From: Bemisia tabaci | Lineage: Eukaryota > Arthropoda > Insecta > Hemiptera > Aleyrodidae | DNA: 64,000 nucleotides | Reading direction: 5' to 3' | Assembly (NCBI RefSeq): GCF_918797505.1 | Contig: NC_092801.1 | Span: 28,240,477 to 28,304,476, forward strand | Shown: one piece after another, positions 10,974-22,103 of the stretch | Position numbering within the stretch: the stretch's first letter is position 1 | Layout: every line of letters begins with the position of its first letter | Program-made: the position numbers and the translations under genes | Notes under the pieces: model-generated | Told to the model about the DNA's origin: nothing | The model's input: the letters and a program-made list of their open reading frames with translations, nothing else | Database searches by the model: none

Positions 10974-11896
10974 TGAGAGGCTTGGAGGACAAGGCACTAA
11001 GTGCAGTTTTTGTGAAATTCAAGTATTAACGCTTTCAAGCAAAACTAGTCTATTTGTATATTCTATGAAAAATTCGATCCCAAACTGCTTTATTCACTAT
11101 AAGCGAATTTTATTTGAAGTTTTGAACCTCTTTGGGAAGTGCCGCCCCGGTTTGTTTCATCAATCACAAACACCGGTGAACACCGTTGCTACCAGATTCG
11201 ACCAATCAGATCGGTCGGTTTTCGAGGGGTCGACTCTTTTTTAGAGCCACCTCGCGAGGTGGCACCAAAATCACGCACCAACGTTGCGATTTGTTCGTCA
11301 CCGAATTTGAAGTTCCGAACTCAAATAAAACGGTAGCTCGGAAGTTTGGAAGCCAAAGTAGTACCGAACCTCTAAATAAAATTGGCTATATACTCAATCA
11401 AAATATCTTTAGGAGACCCATCTCTCCCCAATAACAGACTAAGCAATGTAAGCAAGTGAAGCACACTTTGAATTTGGAGATCAACACCATTATTCACCCT
11501 ATGATTACTGACGAGTTTAGCGAAAAATCAAATAAAATTCGTCAAATGATGAACGATGAATATCGGGTTGAGTAGTTTGTTAGGTCAGTGTATGCAAATT
11601 AGGTAAATCGTATTGCCAAACGAATTACTTAGTCTTTGCTCATCGCTCATCCTACCTAAGCGTTGATCTCTAAAAGCAAACTTTGTACTTGCCAACAACT
11701 ACGTTAAGACGCAGGTTCCACCCCTCAGAGGCAATATTCGTTCTGAGTCCACCAAAAAGGGTTGCTGATTTTGACTACTCAAGAATTTAGAATAGAGTTT
11801 CAAACAAAATTTTGATTAGGGTTAATTTTTTTTCCCCTGGCTAAATTTTCCTAGAAATGTATGATTCGGCAAAGGAGTTTTCGCTACGTCTATAGG
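10974..11896. other. Gene-free stretch
   Basis: Two overlapping short frames (11,139-11,434) have no recognisable motif. No repeat structure recognised. Confidence 0.35.
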
Positions 11897-11932
11897 CTCA
11901 TACGGCGTTCTTTCTTAGCACGGCAGAAATGA
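11897..11932. repeat. MITE family A, solo right end
   Basis: CATACGGCGTTCTTTCTTAG followed by CACGGCAG matches the right terminus of family A. No left end lies within 500 bp upstream. C-rich sequence follows up to the next full copy at 12,182. Confidence 0.6.
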
Positions 11933-12181
11933 CCTGTTCACCGCTCGTGCAATATCACCCCCACACCGGCAACCCCACACTTTCATGCACGGGCGTTCTT
12001 CGCCCCTCTTCTTATTAACAGTATCATTGCGGTTAATTCTCCACTTACCCCCACACCCCCGCGGCCTATCCCGCGCCAACACAGCGCTTTCCCGTGAGAA
12101 ATGTTTCCCGGTGTACATCTTACATGCTCCCACCCCCCAGTTCTCAACCCCTCCCCCTCCCGCAGGCCGAGCTATCTGTTT

Positions 12182-12733
12182 TGCTGTGCTAAGGAAGAAC
12201 GCCGTATGAACCTTCAGGCGTTGCCAAATGTTCTGTGATAAAACTCGAATTTCCTAGTAAACTTATGAATATTCTTCATGCAATTTTTCGGATAATTTTG
12301 CTCGCAATTCAGGGTGCCTACTAATACAGGCGGGCCAAAAATCAGTACTTTTACAGTACTTTTTTAGTACATTCCCAAAAAACTCAGTACCTCCTCAATA
12401 GAAAAATTCAGTGCTTTTTTGGTACCTCCATTTGAAAAAATTCGAAAAATTTCAAAAATTAGAATTTCTCGTTCAGAGTGAGACAAAAATGACCAAAAAA
12501 TGAACAAATTTCCGGACCGTTTGCGGAATTTCCGCACTATTTCAGTACTTCCGGACCCCCTATAAAAAACCGACACTATTTCCGGACTTGTAGACACCCT
12601 GCAATTCCACCGAAAAGTCCGGAAAATGTCAAGGGAAAATATGCTTAAGTCTCCTCAAAAATTGACACTTTATCTAGGAAAATTTGGCAACTCTGGGATG
12701 TTCATGCGGCGTTCTTCCTTAGCACGGCGGTAT
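12182..12733. repeat. MITE family A copy interrupted by another MITE
   Basis: Left end TGCTGTGCTAAGGAAGAACG and right end GCGGCGTTCTTCCTTAGCAC, with the family's TTGCCAAAT and inverse TTTGGCAACTCT blocks. It is about twice the usual length because a family-F element sits inside it at 12,311-12,600. Confidence 0.75.
12311..12600. mobile_element. MITE family F nested in MITE A, 7-bp target duplication
   Basis: Ends AGGGTGCCTAC and (inverse) AGGGTGTCTAC. GCAATTC is repeated exactly on both sides (12,304-12,310 and 12,601-12,607). The interior repeats CAGTAC-type and TTCCGGAC-type words. Because it splits a family-A copy, it inserted later. Confidence 0.75.
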
Positions 12734-12984
12734 TGCCCGGATTTATGCGCATAACCTTCGAGGGCGGATGTTAGTTTTGCTCGAATTTTGTTTACCGTGG
12801 CTCCGCGCATAAATTGAAGTGGGCCCGTGTCCCAGTCACATACGTTTAAGCGGGGGTTTAAGGGGGCTTTGGCGGGCCTCCGTTTCTAATTGGGTTGGAG
12901 GCCATGGGAAATATTTCTCTTGCGGCGGGCTTGAGCCTCCTTCGACGTGCATCGGCTTCGGCTTAAATTCCGCGGATTTTCTTG

Positions 12985-13006
12985 CCCCCCCCCCCCCCCC
13001 CCCCCC
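12985..13006 (+). repeat. Poly-C run of 22
   Basis: Uninterrupted C from 12,985 to 13,006. The overlapping proline- or glycine-rich frames on both strands are artefacts of this run. Its length is likely to be unstable in sequencing. Confidence 0.95.
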
Positions 13007-13099
13007 TTCGTTCGAGTTGGTTGAGCCGGGTCTCCGTGCCGCGTGGGAGAGAAAAACTTGGATTGCATTGATTTTGGATCGATGGATACGGTAATGATG

Positions 13100-13367
13100 A
13101 ATTGGATTGAATTTTGCAAAAAGGAACCAAGATCATTCCAATGTTGCTCAGATTGAGCCATTTGTTTTTTTCCCTCACAAATATAAACTGATCATCAAAG
13201 CAAGTTTATCTTACCCCCCCATAAACTATAATTTCAAGATGAAAATAATACCCTGCAAATTTGATTTTTTGCAGGATTTTAGTAATGTTATTGCAAGGAA
13301 TGCAAGTTGCACAATCTTAGCAACATTGGATTACTCTTGCTTCCTTTTTGCAAAATTCAATCCAATT
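13100..13367. repeat. MITE family B, best-preserved copy
   Basis: Perfect 18-bp terminal inverted repeat AATTGGATTGAATTTTGC. Sub-terminal AACCAAGATCATTCCAATGT on the left is answered by a diverged inverse on the right. Length 268 bp, non-coding. Confidence 0.8.
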
Positions 13368-13404
13368 GGGCCGAGTTCATCAAAAACGAACCAACCAACA
13401 TTTA

Positions 13405-13550
13405 GTTGGATTACATTTTGCAAGAAGAAACCACTATCTTTGGTTCTCTCATAAAAGCACATATCTGCATAGGGAAACCAATGGCGTATATATGTTGTTT
13501 CTAAAATGGGCAAAAAAGTGTGGTTCCTTATTGCAAAATGTAATCCAGTT
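13405..13550. repeat. MITE family B-related short copy
   Basis: GTTGGATTACATTTTGCAAG on the left and the inverse of TTGCAAAATGTAATCCAGTT on the right, only 146 bp long. It lies directly beside the larger copy and shares the end sequence but not the middle. Confidence 0.65.
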
Positions 13551-14409
13551 GAAACTGCGAAAAAGAGGTTTAAAGTTTTATTCCTGCGTAAGGCTCAATG
13601 TAGAAAATAAACTTTGACCCTTCTTTTCACAAACTGAATTTTGTTTTTCAACTTTCAGTTTTTGGCAGGAGAAAATAAACGGCTAAAGGAACTCGAGAAC
13701 ATCCTTACCTCAATTTTTTCGAAACTGTGGGTTGGTTCCTTTCTGATTAACTCGGTTCAGTTGAGACATCATGCAAGAGTAAAAACTAACTTTTCTGCCG
13801 TGTTTCGTATGGCCTCTTGCAGTGAGAATTAAAGATATTTGGAATGCATTTCTTTTCGAACCCCGAATTTTATTCTTCCATTGTGTATTCCAGTATCAAG
13901 CGGCATGGTACAGTGAGTTATCTGTATTATTGTTTTCAATCAATATTCAAGCCTCATGCTATGCATTTTTATTCACAACTAGAGGGCTCCGCCCCCTGGC
14001 CGCTCCGCGGCCCAACCCCCTCGTATATTCTGTCAATTCGTTATGAAAATATCACTTAATTTTTTTTAATTTACATTATTCTCGTAAATTGTATTAATAT
14101 TAATACTGCTGAAGTTCTGTTAAGTGCTTATTCATTCAAAAGATCATCTTCAATTTAGCTAAAAACTTACTTCAATTAAGGTTGGAGTTTTAAAAAAAGG
14201 TGAATAATCAGTTTGAAACGGTTTATATGGGATAAAATAAAATGGATGGAAAGCAAATAGGATAGAATATAATATAATATAAACGAAATATAATAGGTTT
14301 GTCATTAATAAAACGGGATGTATTTATATTAACCTTGATAAAAGGCCACAGGTCGGTTTGATATTTAAATTAAAGAGTGGCGGTGATGCGTAACAATTTT
14401 TGGATTTGC
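13551..14409. other. Gene-free stretch
   Basis: The only notable element is a short GC-rich block (GGGCTCCGCCCCCTGGCCGC) near 13,984. Overlapping frames of about 70 codons lack motifs. AT-rich downstream, with TATAATATAA words near 14,270. Confidence 0.35.
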
Positions 14410-14640
14410 TGCTGCAATTCCGAGTAGTAGTGATCGCCATAAATTGCGATTTAATCGGAGAATATATCGCGATTTTATCGACGTCGCGATTTATTGCAAT
14501 ATTATCGGATAAAAAAATCGCGATTTTATCGACGGCGAATCATCGCAATATTATCGGGAGAAAAATCGCGATAAATTGCAATAAAATCGCGATTTTATCG
14601 AACGCGATTTTATAGAGATAAAATTGCAATAAATTGCAAT
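14410..14640. repeat. Degenerate ATCGCGATTTTATCG repeat
   Basis: ATCGCGATTTTATCG and its variants (ATCGCAATATTATCGG, AATTGCAATAAAATCGCG) recur about eight times with irregular spacing. Many copies are self-complementary around CGCG. Non-coding. It may be an expanded palindromic seed. Confidence 0.65.
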
Positions 14641-15002
14641 TTTTCATCAACGCCTACTAACGCATGAATGACGCTTATGAAACATGTTTCTATGCCGCCG
14701 CCGCTGCCGTTTTTACCAAGGTCCGTTGGTAACTTTACCATCTCTTTTTTTTATCAATCATTGGTAATGTTAGAAAGGCAGACCGGTATTTTTACTGATT
14801 TTTCCAGGTAAGAATACCACTTTTATTCGTAATCAATTCCCGGTAACTTAATTTACCATTTTATCTCTGTAATTCTACCACAGGCGATAAAAAATATCGG
14901 CGTTTTTACCAAGGTCCATCGATATCTTTGCCATCTCACTATTCTTGGTAATTTTACAAAGACAGAATGATGAGATTACCAGTAGAACCTCATTTTACCA
15001 AC

Positions 15003-15074
15003 CGTATTTCATAAAGTACAGTACGTATTTCATAAAGTACAGAGGAGGGAAAATAAAAAAAAAAAAAAAAAAAA
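15003..15074 (+). repeat. 20-bp tandem duplication followed by A20
   Basis: CGTATTTCATAAAGTACAG is repeated twice in tandem (15,003-15,042), shortly before a run of 20 A at 15,055-15,074. I could not find a matching target duplication, so I do not call this a retroposon. Confidence 0.6.
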
Positions 15075-15174
15075 TCCAATGAAAACTCGGTGTCAGTCAA
15101 CGCAATGTAAAAAGTTGTAAGGTTGCGAAGCGCCGATCCATCTACATAGAGGCAATTCGCACTTGGGAATCATG

Positions 15175-15265
15175 TTGCGGCCATAGCCTAATGGAAAAGT
15201 GTTGGCCTACCACCGTGGCGACTGAGGCGATAATCGCTCATATGTTGATGATCCTAGCGATTTTA
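15175..15265 (+). other. Possible tRNA-like SINE head
   Basis: CCATAGCCTAATGGAAAAG resembles a tRNA A-box region, and GTTGATGATCC about 60 bp downstream weakly resembles a B box. No cloverleaf can be drawn, and no second copy occurs in the window, so this is only a hint of a tRNA-derived sequence. Confidence 0.2.
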
Positions 15266-15287
15266 TCACCGGTAAAATCGACCGGTA

Positions 15288-15565
15288 AACGTGATGGACG
15301 CACGGAGAACGCCCAGAGTTAACGCCAGGGGATGAAACCCCTTGGGGACGTGATGGTACAATTTTTTATCTACCAATATTATTTTTATTATTTTTATTTT
15401 ATCGGCGATAAAATCGCAATTTTTCCGTTGAAAAATGCTACTTGGGTTGGGTGATTTAATTTTACCGTGAATAATATTGGTAGATAAAAAATTGTACCAT
15501 CAAGTCTCCAAGGGGTTTCATCCCCTGGCGTTAACTCTGGGCGTTCTCCGTGCGTCCATCACGTT
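15288..15565. mobile_element. MITE family G with ~95-bp inverted arms and TA target site
   Basis: Left arm starts AACGTGATGGACGCACGGAG and continues through GTTAACGCCAGGGGATG. The right arm is the near-perfect inverse. TA dinucleotides flank both sides (15,286-15,287 and 15,566-15,567), the Tc1/mariner signature. The middle contains TTATCGGCGATAA. Confidence 0.8.
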
Positions 15566-15567
15566 TA

Positions 15568-15977
15568 GTGAAATTATAATTTTAAGTTATATACATAATA
15601 AAAAAAGGTTTGTTCATAGGGACAAAATTAATTGTTTTTAAGATAATAAGTACATTTTGCATTCCTCAATTTAAACAGTAGAAAATATACAAAGTTAATG
15701 CAGAACTTCTTGATAAAGTGGTGAAAAATACTCAGCTGTTTTTCATCACATGATAATGAAGTAATGCAACTGATAATGAAAAATAAGTCGCAAAGATAGG
15801 AGAAAAGAATTGTAATGAAATACATACAATTATTAATGATCAAAAATTAAATTCATATAATTTCGAACAGTAGAGAAATAGGAAGATTCGTAATTTTTTG
15901 TATAAATGGGGAAATTTGGGGGAATTTGGAATCGATAAATGCGGTTATCGAAACGTGCGATTATCGATACATGCGAT
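15568..15977. other. Gene-free AT-rich stretch
   Basis: No gene or repeat recognised; AT content is high. Confidence 0.4.
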
Positions 15978-16528
15978 TTGTTGTGTTTGATTGTGTTTCA
16001 TGGTGTGTTTGATGTGTTTGATTGTGTTTCATGATGTGTTTGTTGTGTTTGATGTGTTTGATTGTGTTTCATGATGTGTTTGTTGTGTTTGATGTGTTTG
16101 ATTGTGTTTCATGATGTATTTGTTGTGTTTAATGTGTTTGATTGTGTTTCATGATGTGTTAGTTGTGTTTGATGTGTTTTAGGTGTATCATGATGTCGTC
16201 ACCTTCCAGGCAAAGTATCACAAGCGCCATGCGACGTTTAAAAATTTCCGCCGCCATTTTATTCCTTTACTGAGAAATTGTTGGTTGAATCTGTTTGGAA
16301 ATTTCACTAAATTTTATCGGCAGCACAAAGAAAATTCAGTGAAATTTTCGGACAGTTTCGTCGAACAATTTCTCTGTAAAAAAATAAAATGGCGGCGGAA
16401 ATTTTTAAACGTCGCATGGCGCTTGTGATACTTTGCCTGGAAGGTGACGATGTGTATATTGCGTTTTACGTGTTTCATGATGTGTTTGATGTGTTTGCTA
16501 TGTTTCATGATGCATTTGATGTGTTTTA
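15978..16528. repeat. 40-bp TG-rich minisatellite, split by a MITE
   Basis: The unit GATGTGTTTGATTGTGTTTC plus ATGATGTGTTTGTTGTGTTT starts at 16,011, 16,051, 16,091 and 16,131: an exact 40-bp period. Degenerate copies continue after the family-H element (16,450-16,528). Strand composition is strongly skewed (T/G on the plus strand). Confidence 0.85.
16197..16449. mobile_element. MITE family H copy 1, ~65-bp inverted arms
   Basis: Ends CGTCACCTTCCAGGCAAAGT and its exact inverse. Arms continue through GCCATGCGACGTTTAAAAAT to GCCGCCATTTTA. ATGT occurs on both sides (16,193-16,196 and 16,450-16,453), a possible 4-bp target duplication. Length 253 bp. It interrupts the 40-bp minisatellite. Further copies: 24,587, 24,955 and 26,937. 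Confidence 0.85.
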
Positions 16529-16529
16529 T

Positions 16530-18210
16530 CCCGGTTCCTTAACATAGTTACATCCACTACTATAAATGACTATACTGTATAGGTAAAATTACTGCATATT
16601 ATCCCGGTCACTCTGAAGAAATCCGGTTTTATCCCAGTCATTACTGCTTTAGAAAAAAACGATGTATCGAAGATCGATACACAAAGATCGATATCCTTCC
16701 TGTTTTCCCGGTTTCTTAATATAGGTACATCCCGTTTCATCCATGACTATCCTGTATAGGTAAAATTCCTCCACTTTATCCCGGTCACTATGAAGAAATC
16801 CCGTTTATACCAGTCATTATTGCTTTAGAAAAAACGATGTATCGAAGATCGATACACAAAGATCGATATCCTTCCTGTTATACCGCAGTTTATTAATATA
16901 GGTACATCCCGTTTTATCGATGACTATCCTGTATAGGTAAAATTCCTCCCTTTTATCCCGGTTATTATGAAGGAATCCCGTTTTATCCCAGTCATTACTG
17001 CTTTAGAACAAACGATGTATCGAAGATCGATACACAATGATCGATATCCTTCCTGTTATCCCGGTTTATTAATATAGGTACATCCCGTTCATCCATGACT
17101 ATCCTGTATAGGTAAAATTCCTCCCTTTTATCCCGGTTATTATGAAGAAATCCCGTTTTATCCCAGTCAAAACTGCTTTAGGACAAACGATGTATCGAAG
17201 ATCGATACACAATGATCGATATCCTTCCTGTTATCCGGTTTATTAATATAGGTGACTATCCTGTATAGGTAAAATTCCTCCCTTTTATCCCGGTTATTAT
17301 GAAGAAATCCCGTTTTATCCCAGTCAATACTGCTTTAGAACAAACGATGTATCGAAGATCGATACACAAAGATCGATATCCTTCCTGTTATCCCGGTTTA
17401 TTAATATAGGTATATCCCGTTCATCCATGACTATCCTGTATAGGTAAAATTCCTCCCTTTTATCACGGTTATTATGAAGAAATCCCGTTTTATCCCAGTC
17501 AATACAGCTTTAGAACAAACGATGTATCGAATATCGATACACAAAGATCGATATCCTTCCTGTTATCCCGGTTTATTAATATAGGTACATCCCGTTCATC
17601 CATGACTATCCTGTATAGGTAAAATTCCTCCCTTTTATCCCGGTTATTATGAAGAAATCCCGTTTTATCCCAGTCAATACTGCTTTAGAACAAACGATGT
17701 ATCGAAGATCGATACACAAAGATCGATATCCTTCCTGTTATCCCGGTTTATTAATATAGGTACATCCCGTTCATCCATGACTCTCCCGTATAGGATGTAA
17801 AATTCCTCCCTTTTATCCCGGTTATTATGAAGAAATCCCGTTTTATCCCAGTCAATACAGCTTTAGAACAAACGATGTATCGAATATCGATACACAAAGA
17901 TCGATATCCTTCCTGTTATCCCGGTTTATTAATAATAGGTACATCCCGTTCATCCATGACTCTCCCGTATAGGATGTAAAATTCCTCCCTTTTATCCCGG
18001 TTATTATGAAGAAATCCCGTTTTATCCCAGTCAATACTGCTTTAGAACAAACGATGTATCGAATATCGATACACAATGATCGATATCCTTCCTGTTATCC
18101 CGGTTTATTAATATAGGTACATCCCGTTTTTCTAGGACTATCCTGTATAGGTAATAATCCTCCCTTTTATCCTGGTTATTAGAAGAAATACATCCCATTT
18201 TTATACCTGT
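16530..18210 (+). repeat. ~177-bp satellite array, nine units
   Basis: The word GATGTATCGA starts at 16,661, 16,836, 17,014, 17,189, 17,346, 17,521, 17,696, 17,874 and 18,053. Spacings are 175-179 bp, with one shortened unit of 157. Each unit contains TTTATCCCGG and CCTGTATAGG blocks and a perfect hairpin GTATCGA-AGA-TCGATAC (or loop ATA). Two sequence types alternate: units at 17,346 and 17,696 have ACTGC and loop AGA, and units at 17,521 and 17,874 have ACAGC and loop ATA. That gives a local ~350-bp dimer. Short frames across units are not genes. Confidence 0.92.
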
Positions 18211-18975
18211 CTACCTATCAATAATTCCTTTACGGAAGAATACATTTAAATTTCCCGGGGATTTTCAATGACGTTTTCTGATTGGTTAATGAAAGACCAA
18301 TGAGAATGCGAAATGACACGGACGTACACACAAAAAAGGCCTTATTTTTTTTTACTATAGTAAGATAAGATAGTAAGATAAGATAAGATTTTCAAGTCAA
18401 ATACTCAACTGATGACGTATCCAATAGAGAGAATAATGATCCGTTCAAAAGTTGAATTAGTGTTTTATGTTTCATGAGCTCTTTTGAAATATCATGTAAA
18501 CAACGTTTCTGGCAATCGGAAACCCCGAAATTGGTTACATATGACAAACATCACAGCTAAAAACAATTTACAGCTGTTAATTTCTACTCGAGTCGTAAGC
18601 CTCACGTTTGTGCTTCGCATTTATTCACGGGAGTTCAAATAGAAATTACCCCCTCATTTATTTTCACACCACTGCGGGCAGAACGTGCTCCATTTAAAAT
18701 TTACACCTATTTGTTCCGACTGAAAAACCGCTGTAATTCTTCAATTTTTAACCTCTTGTTAAAATTGTACCTACATTCCTTCGACTAACGTGCTACAGAT
18801 GAACATCTATTCAACAATCGAGAGATTGCCAAGTGGGTTATGATAAAGTGCGCGTTTCCTTGAAGAGTTTGTAATAATTAGAAAAATAGAAAATAAAAAA
18901 TTAAGAAAAATATAATATTTTTCTTAGATTATTTTCAAGGATTTTATTCGCAAGGAAATATAGCGTTGGACAGTA
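18211..18975. other. Gene-free stretch
   Basis: Contains a small TAAGATAGTAAGATAAGATA repeat near 18,360. No open frame or inverted ends recognised. Confidence 0.4.
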
Positions 18976-19400
18976 AAAGAAGAAAAAGCGGGAAAAGAGC
19001 GAGAGGAAGGACAGAAAAAGGAGGAGAAAAGATTAAAGAGACTTATAAGAAGAAAAGTAGGAAAGAGATAGAAGAAGAAATAAAGTTAGAGTAAGAAAAG
19101 AAAAGAAAACGGAAGGAAAATAGGTAAAGATAAAAAATCAGAGGAAGAAGAGGGGGAAGACAAAGGGAAGAATAAAGAAGGAAAAGGAAGAAGGAGATGA
19201 AAATTTAATGAGGAGGAAAAAGGAGTGAGGATGAGAGGAACAAGAAAATAGGAGACTGAAAAAGAAAAAGAGAAAGAAGAATAATTTTTCCTTCGTCTTT
19301 CTCCTCAAATTTTCTTAATTTTGTCTATTTTTCTCCTCCCTTCTAATAATTGTCATCCTCCTTATTTTCTCCTCCTTCTTTGTCTCGTTCGTCCTTTGAT
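18976..19400. repeat. Purine-rich block facing a pyrimidine-rich block
   Basis: From about 18,976 to 19,283 the plus strand is almost all A and G (GAAGAAAAAGCGGGAAAAG-like words). It switches near 19,286 to almost all T and C up to about 19,400. The two halves are loosely complementary, so the region could fold as a long imperfect hairpin or form triplex DNA. Low complexity; no coding call. Confidence 0.8.
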
Positions 19401-19590
19401 TCGAAAATCGGAAATTCTGATCCAGGAGACCCGATTCAGGAAGACTCAGGTGATGGAGAAACTCTAACTTTTCCCCCCAAAAAATACCAATGTTATCAGC
19501 GGGCTGATTGTTGAAAATGATAGACGAAGCTATAGACAAGAAAGACAAAAGAGACATGGAGGGATCCTATTGGTGGAAGCGGCTGGCTCT

Positions 19591-19739
19591 GATGGACAAA
19601 GGAGAAAGGGCATATACTAACGAACGGCAACCCACGGGAGACCCTATAGTTCGTTTACCATATGCTCCCTTTATCTAAAGGAGCCACCCATCGCAACCAA
19701 TGAGATTGCTCCATACTCCCTAAGTCTTCTTTGTCCATC
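19591..19739. repeat. Small MITE-like inverted repeat
   Basis: GATGGACAAAGGAGAAAGGG at the left and the inverse of TCTTCTTTGTCCATC at the right. GCATAT with ACGAAC is answered by GTTCGTTTACCATATGC inside. About 149 bp, non-coding. Confidence 0.5.
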
Positions 19740-21186
19740 GCTTTGTCTAAAAATTTCAACAATCAGCCTGCAGGAGGAATTTGACAACCTTCAAATGCAC
19801 ATACGGCATTTTTCATGAACACGACAATACAACACACCTCCGAAAGCGATGCACGATTGATTATTCCATTCTTCACCTTCCACCCCCGCACGCACGAGCC
19901 GCTCTGTCTTACGTCCGATCCGTGATCTTTCCCCGGGCACCCTTGCCAAACCGAGCATAACAGCGGTACCTCGTGTATTTTTTTCCGGCAGATTTGGCAA
20001 CGCGGCCTCATCCCCGTGCTCGGGACCCGGCGGGCGCACAAAACGTGCTTGTCGCTCTCCTCGTTCGATGTTTGATTTCTGAACTTGCAAATTCCTCCTG
20101 TTTGTGTATCGAATGTGCACCCTGATTATCAAACACTCCGCTCCTAAATATGTATGAACTTAGCCGGGGTTGCCAAACCGAACTCCAATAAGATCTTCGA
20201 CGATAAGCTTTTGCTGGTTCCCTATGCCCTGACAAAGGTCCAAGTTTGGTCGTGTATTTGAGGCGTTGGATGCAGGAAGGGCATTTCTTGGTTGCGTTGT
20301 TTCAGAATCTCTATGGCTAATGTTTATTTTAGAGAAGGTGACAACCTGGTGACATTTCTGAAATTCAAACGTTTTTAGCGCTGTAAAATCATAAAGAAAA
20401 TGCAATAAAAGTTAAAAGTTACATACATTTGCTTTAATTATAATGGATAAAACGTTAGTGGAGATTTTGAGACAATGCAACCAAGAAATGCCCTATCTCC
20501 ACGCAGCACATCCCCATTAGAATGCAGACACGTGTTTTTGCACTTTGGCCATCGTTATACGTGCGTTTTATGAAGGTACTCTGAAGTGTAGCCAAGAGGT
20601 CCCCTGTATGTACAATAATTGGCTCAAAAAAGCCTGTTGTGACCAAAATACAGCAGAAATGTTGATTTTCCGCAGTGGACTTATTGTTAGCCAGACGGAT
20701 CAAACTAAAGGTTCTTCTCCGCCTACAAACTAGAGGCTTCAATAAAGAGGCTATATTTATGTTGAATCAACAGAAATTCCAATTAATAGTTCCAGGAAGA
20801 GAATTCCCATTGCCTGAACAGGAAATATCATTGTTTTATACGGCGTTTCTGATATTTCGAAGATCTGTTGTTCTGTGTTTTTAAAAAAATTTCCAGTTAC
20901 CTCAAGGATAATTCTCATCCGAGAATTATTAACGTGAAAATTGTTCTCAGAGTACAAATATGTATACTTTTAAGCCACCAACACAGGATTCTGCGATTAT
21001 AGCGCAACTGACCCATTACCCGCGAACTCGAGGTGGAGTCTATACTGAGAGTAAAGACATCCATACTGGAGTACTAGAGTCCATTTCTGATTGGCGCCTA
21101 TATTTTTGGCCTTTACAATGTCACAAACCGGAATAAAAATTACATTTTGACCAATTCCAAAGATTATACGCCGAAATGGATCGGTG
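19740..21186. other. Gene-free stretch with several short meaningless frames
   Basis: Several overlapping minus-strand frames (19,763-20,405) and frames near 20,455-20,957 show no family motif and overlap each other in different phases. A solitary family-A-like word (ATACGGCGTTT) lies near 20,838. No gene supported. Confidence 0.35.
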
Positions 21187-21201
21187 AATTAAGGGCACGT
21201 C

Positions 21202-21697
21202 GGTCCCCGATCTCCCTAGCCAGCTCCTGATCAGAGTTTTTTCTAATTTAGAGCCAAACCAACATATCGACGGTGAAACTACCAAACCACGTGTCTCGGT
21301 TTGCGACGTCGCAGACTTCCTGTCATACTTTATTTTTTAAATGAAAAACTACTTAACGTCCAGTCTTGAAAATTTCTGTGATTTTTCCTCTTCGTGCGGA
21401 AAAATTCTGTGAAAATTTCAAGGAATGATATTGATTTGGTCTACCTCAAAAAAATAAAATGCGAGCGTAGATTTTTAAACACCACAAACGAGATACGTGG
21501 TTTGGTAGTTTCACCGTCGATATGGTAGTTTAACCATCCAGACAATCATCTGGCCGAAACCCACCCCATGTTGGGGTGGTAGCGCGAAACAGATGAGAGT
21601 CGAAATCCCTGACTATGTATAACACAGCCAGTGAATTAGGATGCTTAAATTGTCATATCTTCGAGAAGATTCGCCACTTTTTCTCCCGGTAGAACTA

Positions 21698-21736
<39 letters not shown>
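21202..21736 (+). mobile_element. Retroposed segment with A38 tail and ~13-15-bp target duplication
   Basis: AATTAAGGGCACGTC occurs at 21,187-21,201 and again at 21,735-21,749, immediately after an uninterrupted run of 38 A (21,699-21,736). A direct repeat flanking a sequence that ends in poly(A) is the product of LINE-type reverse transcription at a nick. The segment is ~535 bp, contains a family-I MITE (21,263-21,524) and a perfect hairpin CCACCCCA-TGT-TGGGGTGG (21,561-21,579), and has no coding frame. It may be a SINE or a retroposed non-coding transcript. Confidence 0.75.
21263..21524. repeat. MITE family I copy
   Basis: CATATCGACGGTGAAACTAC and its inverse at the right end, continuing through CAAACCACGT and GTCTCG/GAGATACG. 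The middle is non-coding. Related ends lie near 23,370 and 47,952. Confidence 0.75.
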
Positions 21737-21738
<2 letters not shown>

Positions 21739-21878
21739 AAGGGCACGTCACTACGTCAGTGAACTAACAGAAAGAGAGAAGGCACGGAGGAGAAAAATTC
21801 TGGAATGAACTGCTTAAATATTAAGAATAATTAGTAAAATCGGTCAATCTATGGAAGGAAGGCAGACATTTACTCAGC

Positions 21879-22103
21879 ACTAGAAAAAAAAACACATTGG
21901 ATCTAGAGTCCAGACTCTTGAAAACATTGACAAGAAAAAATACTCTTGATTCCATCAAATTTAAGCTTAAATCAAAAGGAAATCCGCTCAAATTAAGAGG
22001 CTTGGTTCTTGATTTAAGCTTAAATCTGATTGAATCAAGAGTATTTTTTCTTGTCAATGTTTTCAAGAGTCTGGACTCTAGATCCAATGTGTTTTTTTTC
22101 CAG
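21879..22103. repeat. MITE family C, best copy (nearly full palindrome)
   Basis: Ends ACACATTGGATCTAGAGTCC and the inverse. The next ~70 bp (ACTCTTGAAAACATTGACAA, then ATACTCTTGATT) are also mirrored, and TTTAAGCTTAAAT occurs on each side of a short centre. Opposite-strand frames of about 90-100 codons arise from the mirror symmetry and are not genes. Confidence 0.85.

Noticed and set aside
12819..13178. Proline/glycine-rich frames near 13 kb
   Set aside because: Produced by the 22-base C run in several phases on both strands.
15175..15265. Genuine tRNA gene
   Set aside because: A-box-like and weak B-box-like words only; acceptor and anticodon stems cannot be paired.
16530..18210. CRISPR-like array
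   Set aside because: Units are ~177 bp with no short repeat/unique spacer pattern, and the genome is eukaryotic; it is a satellite.
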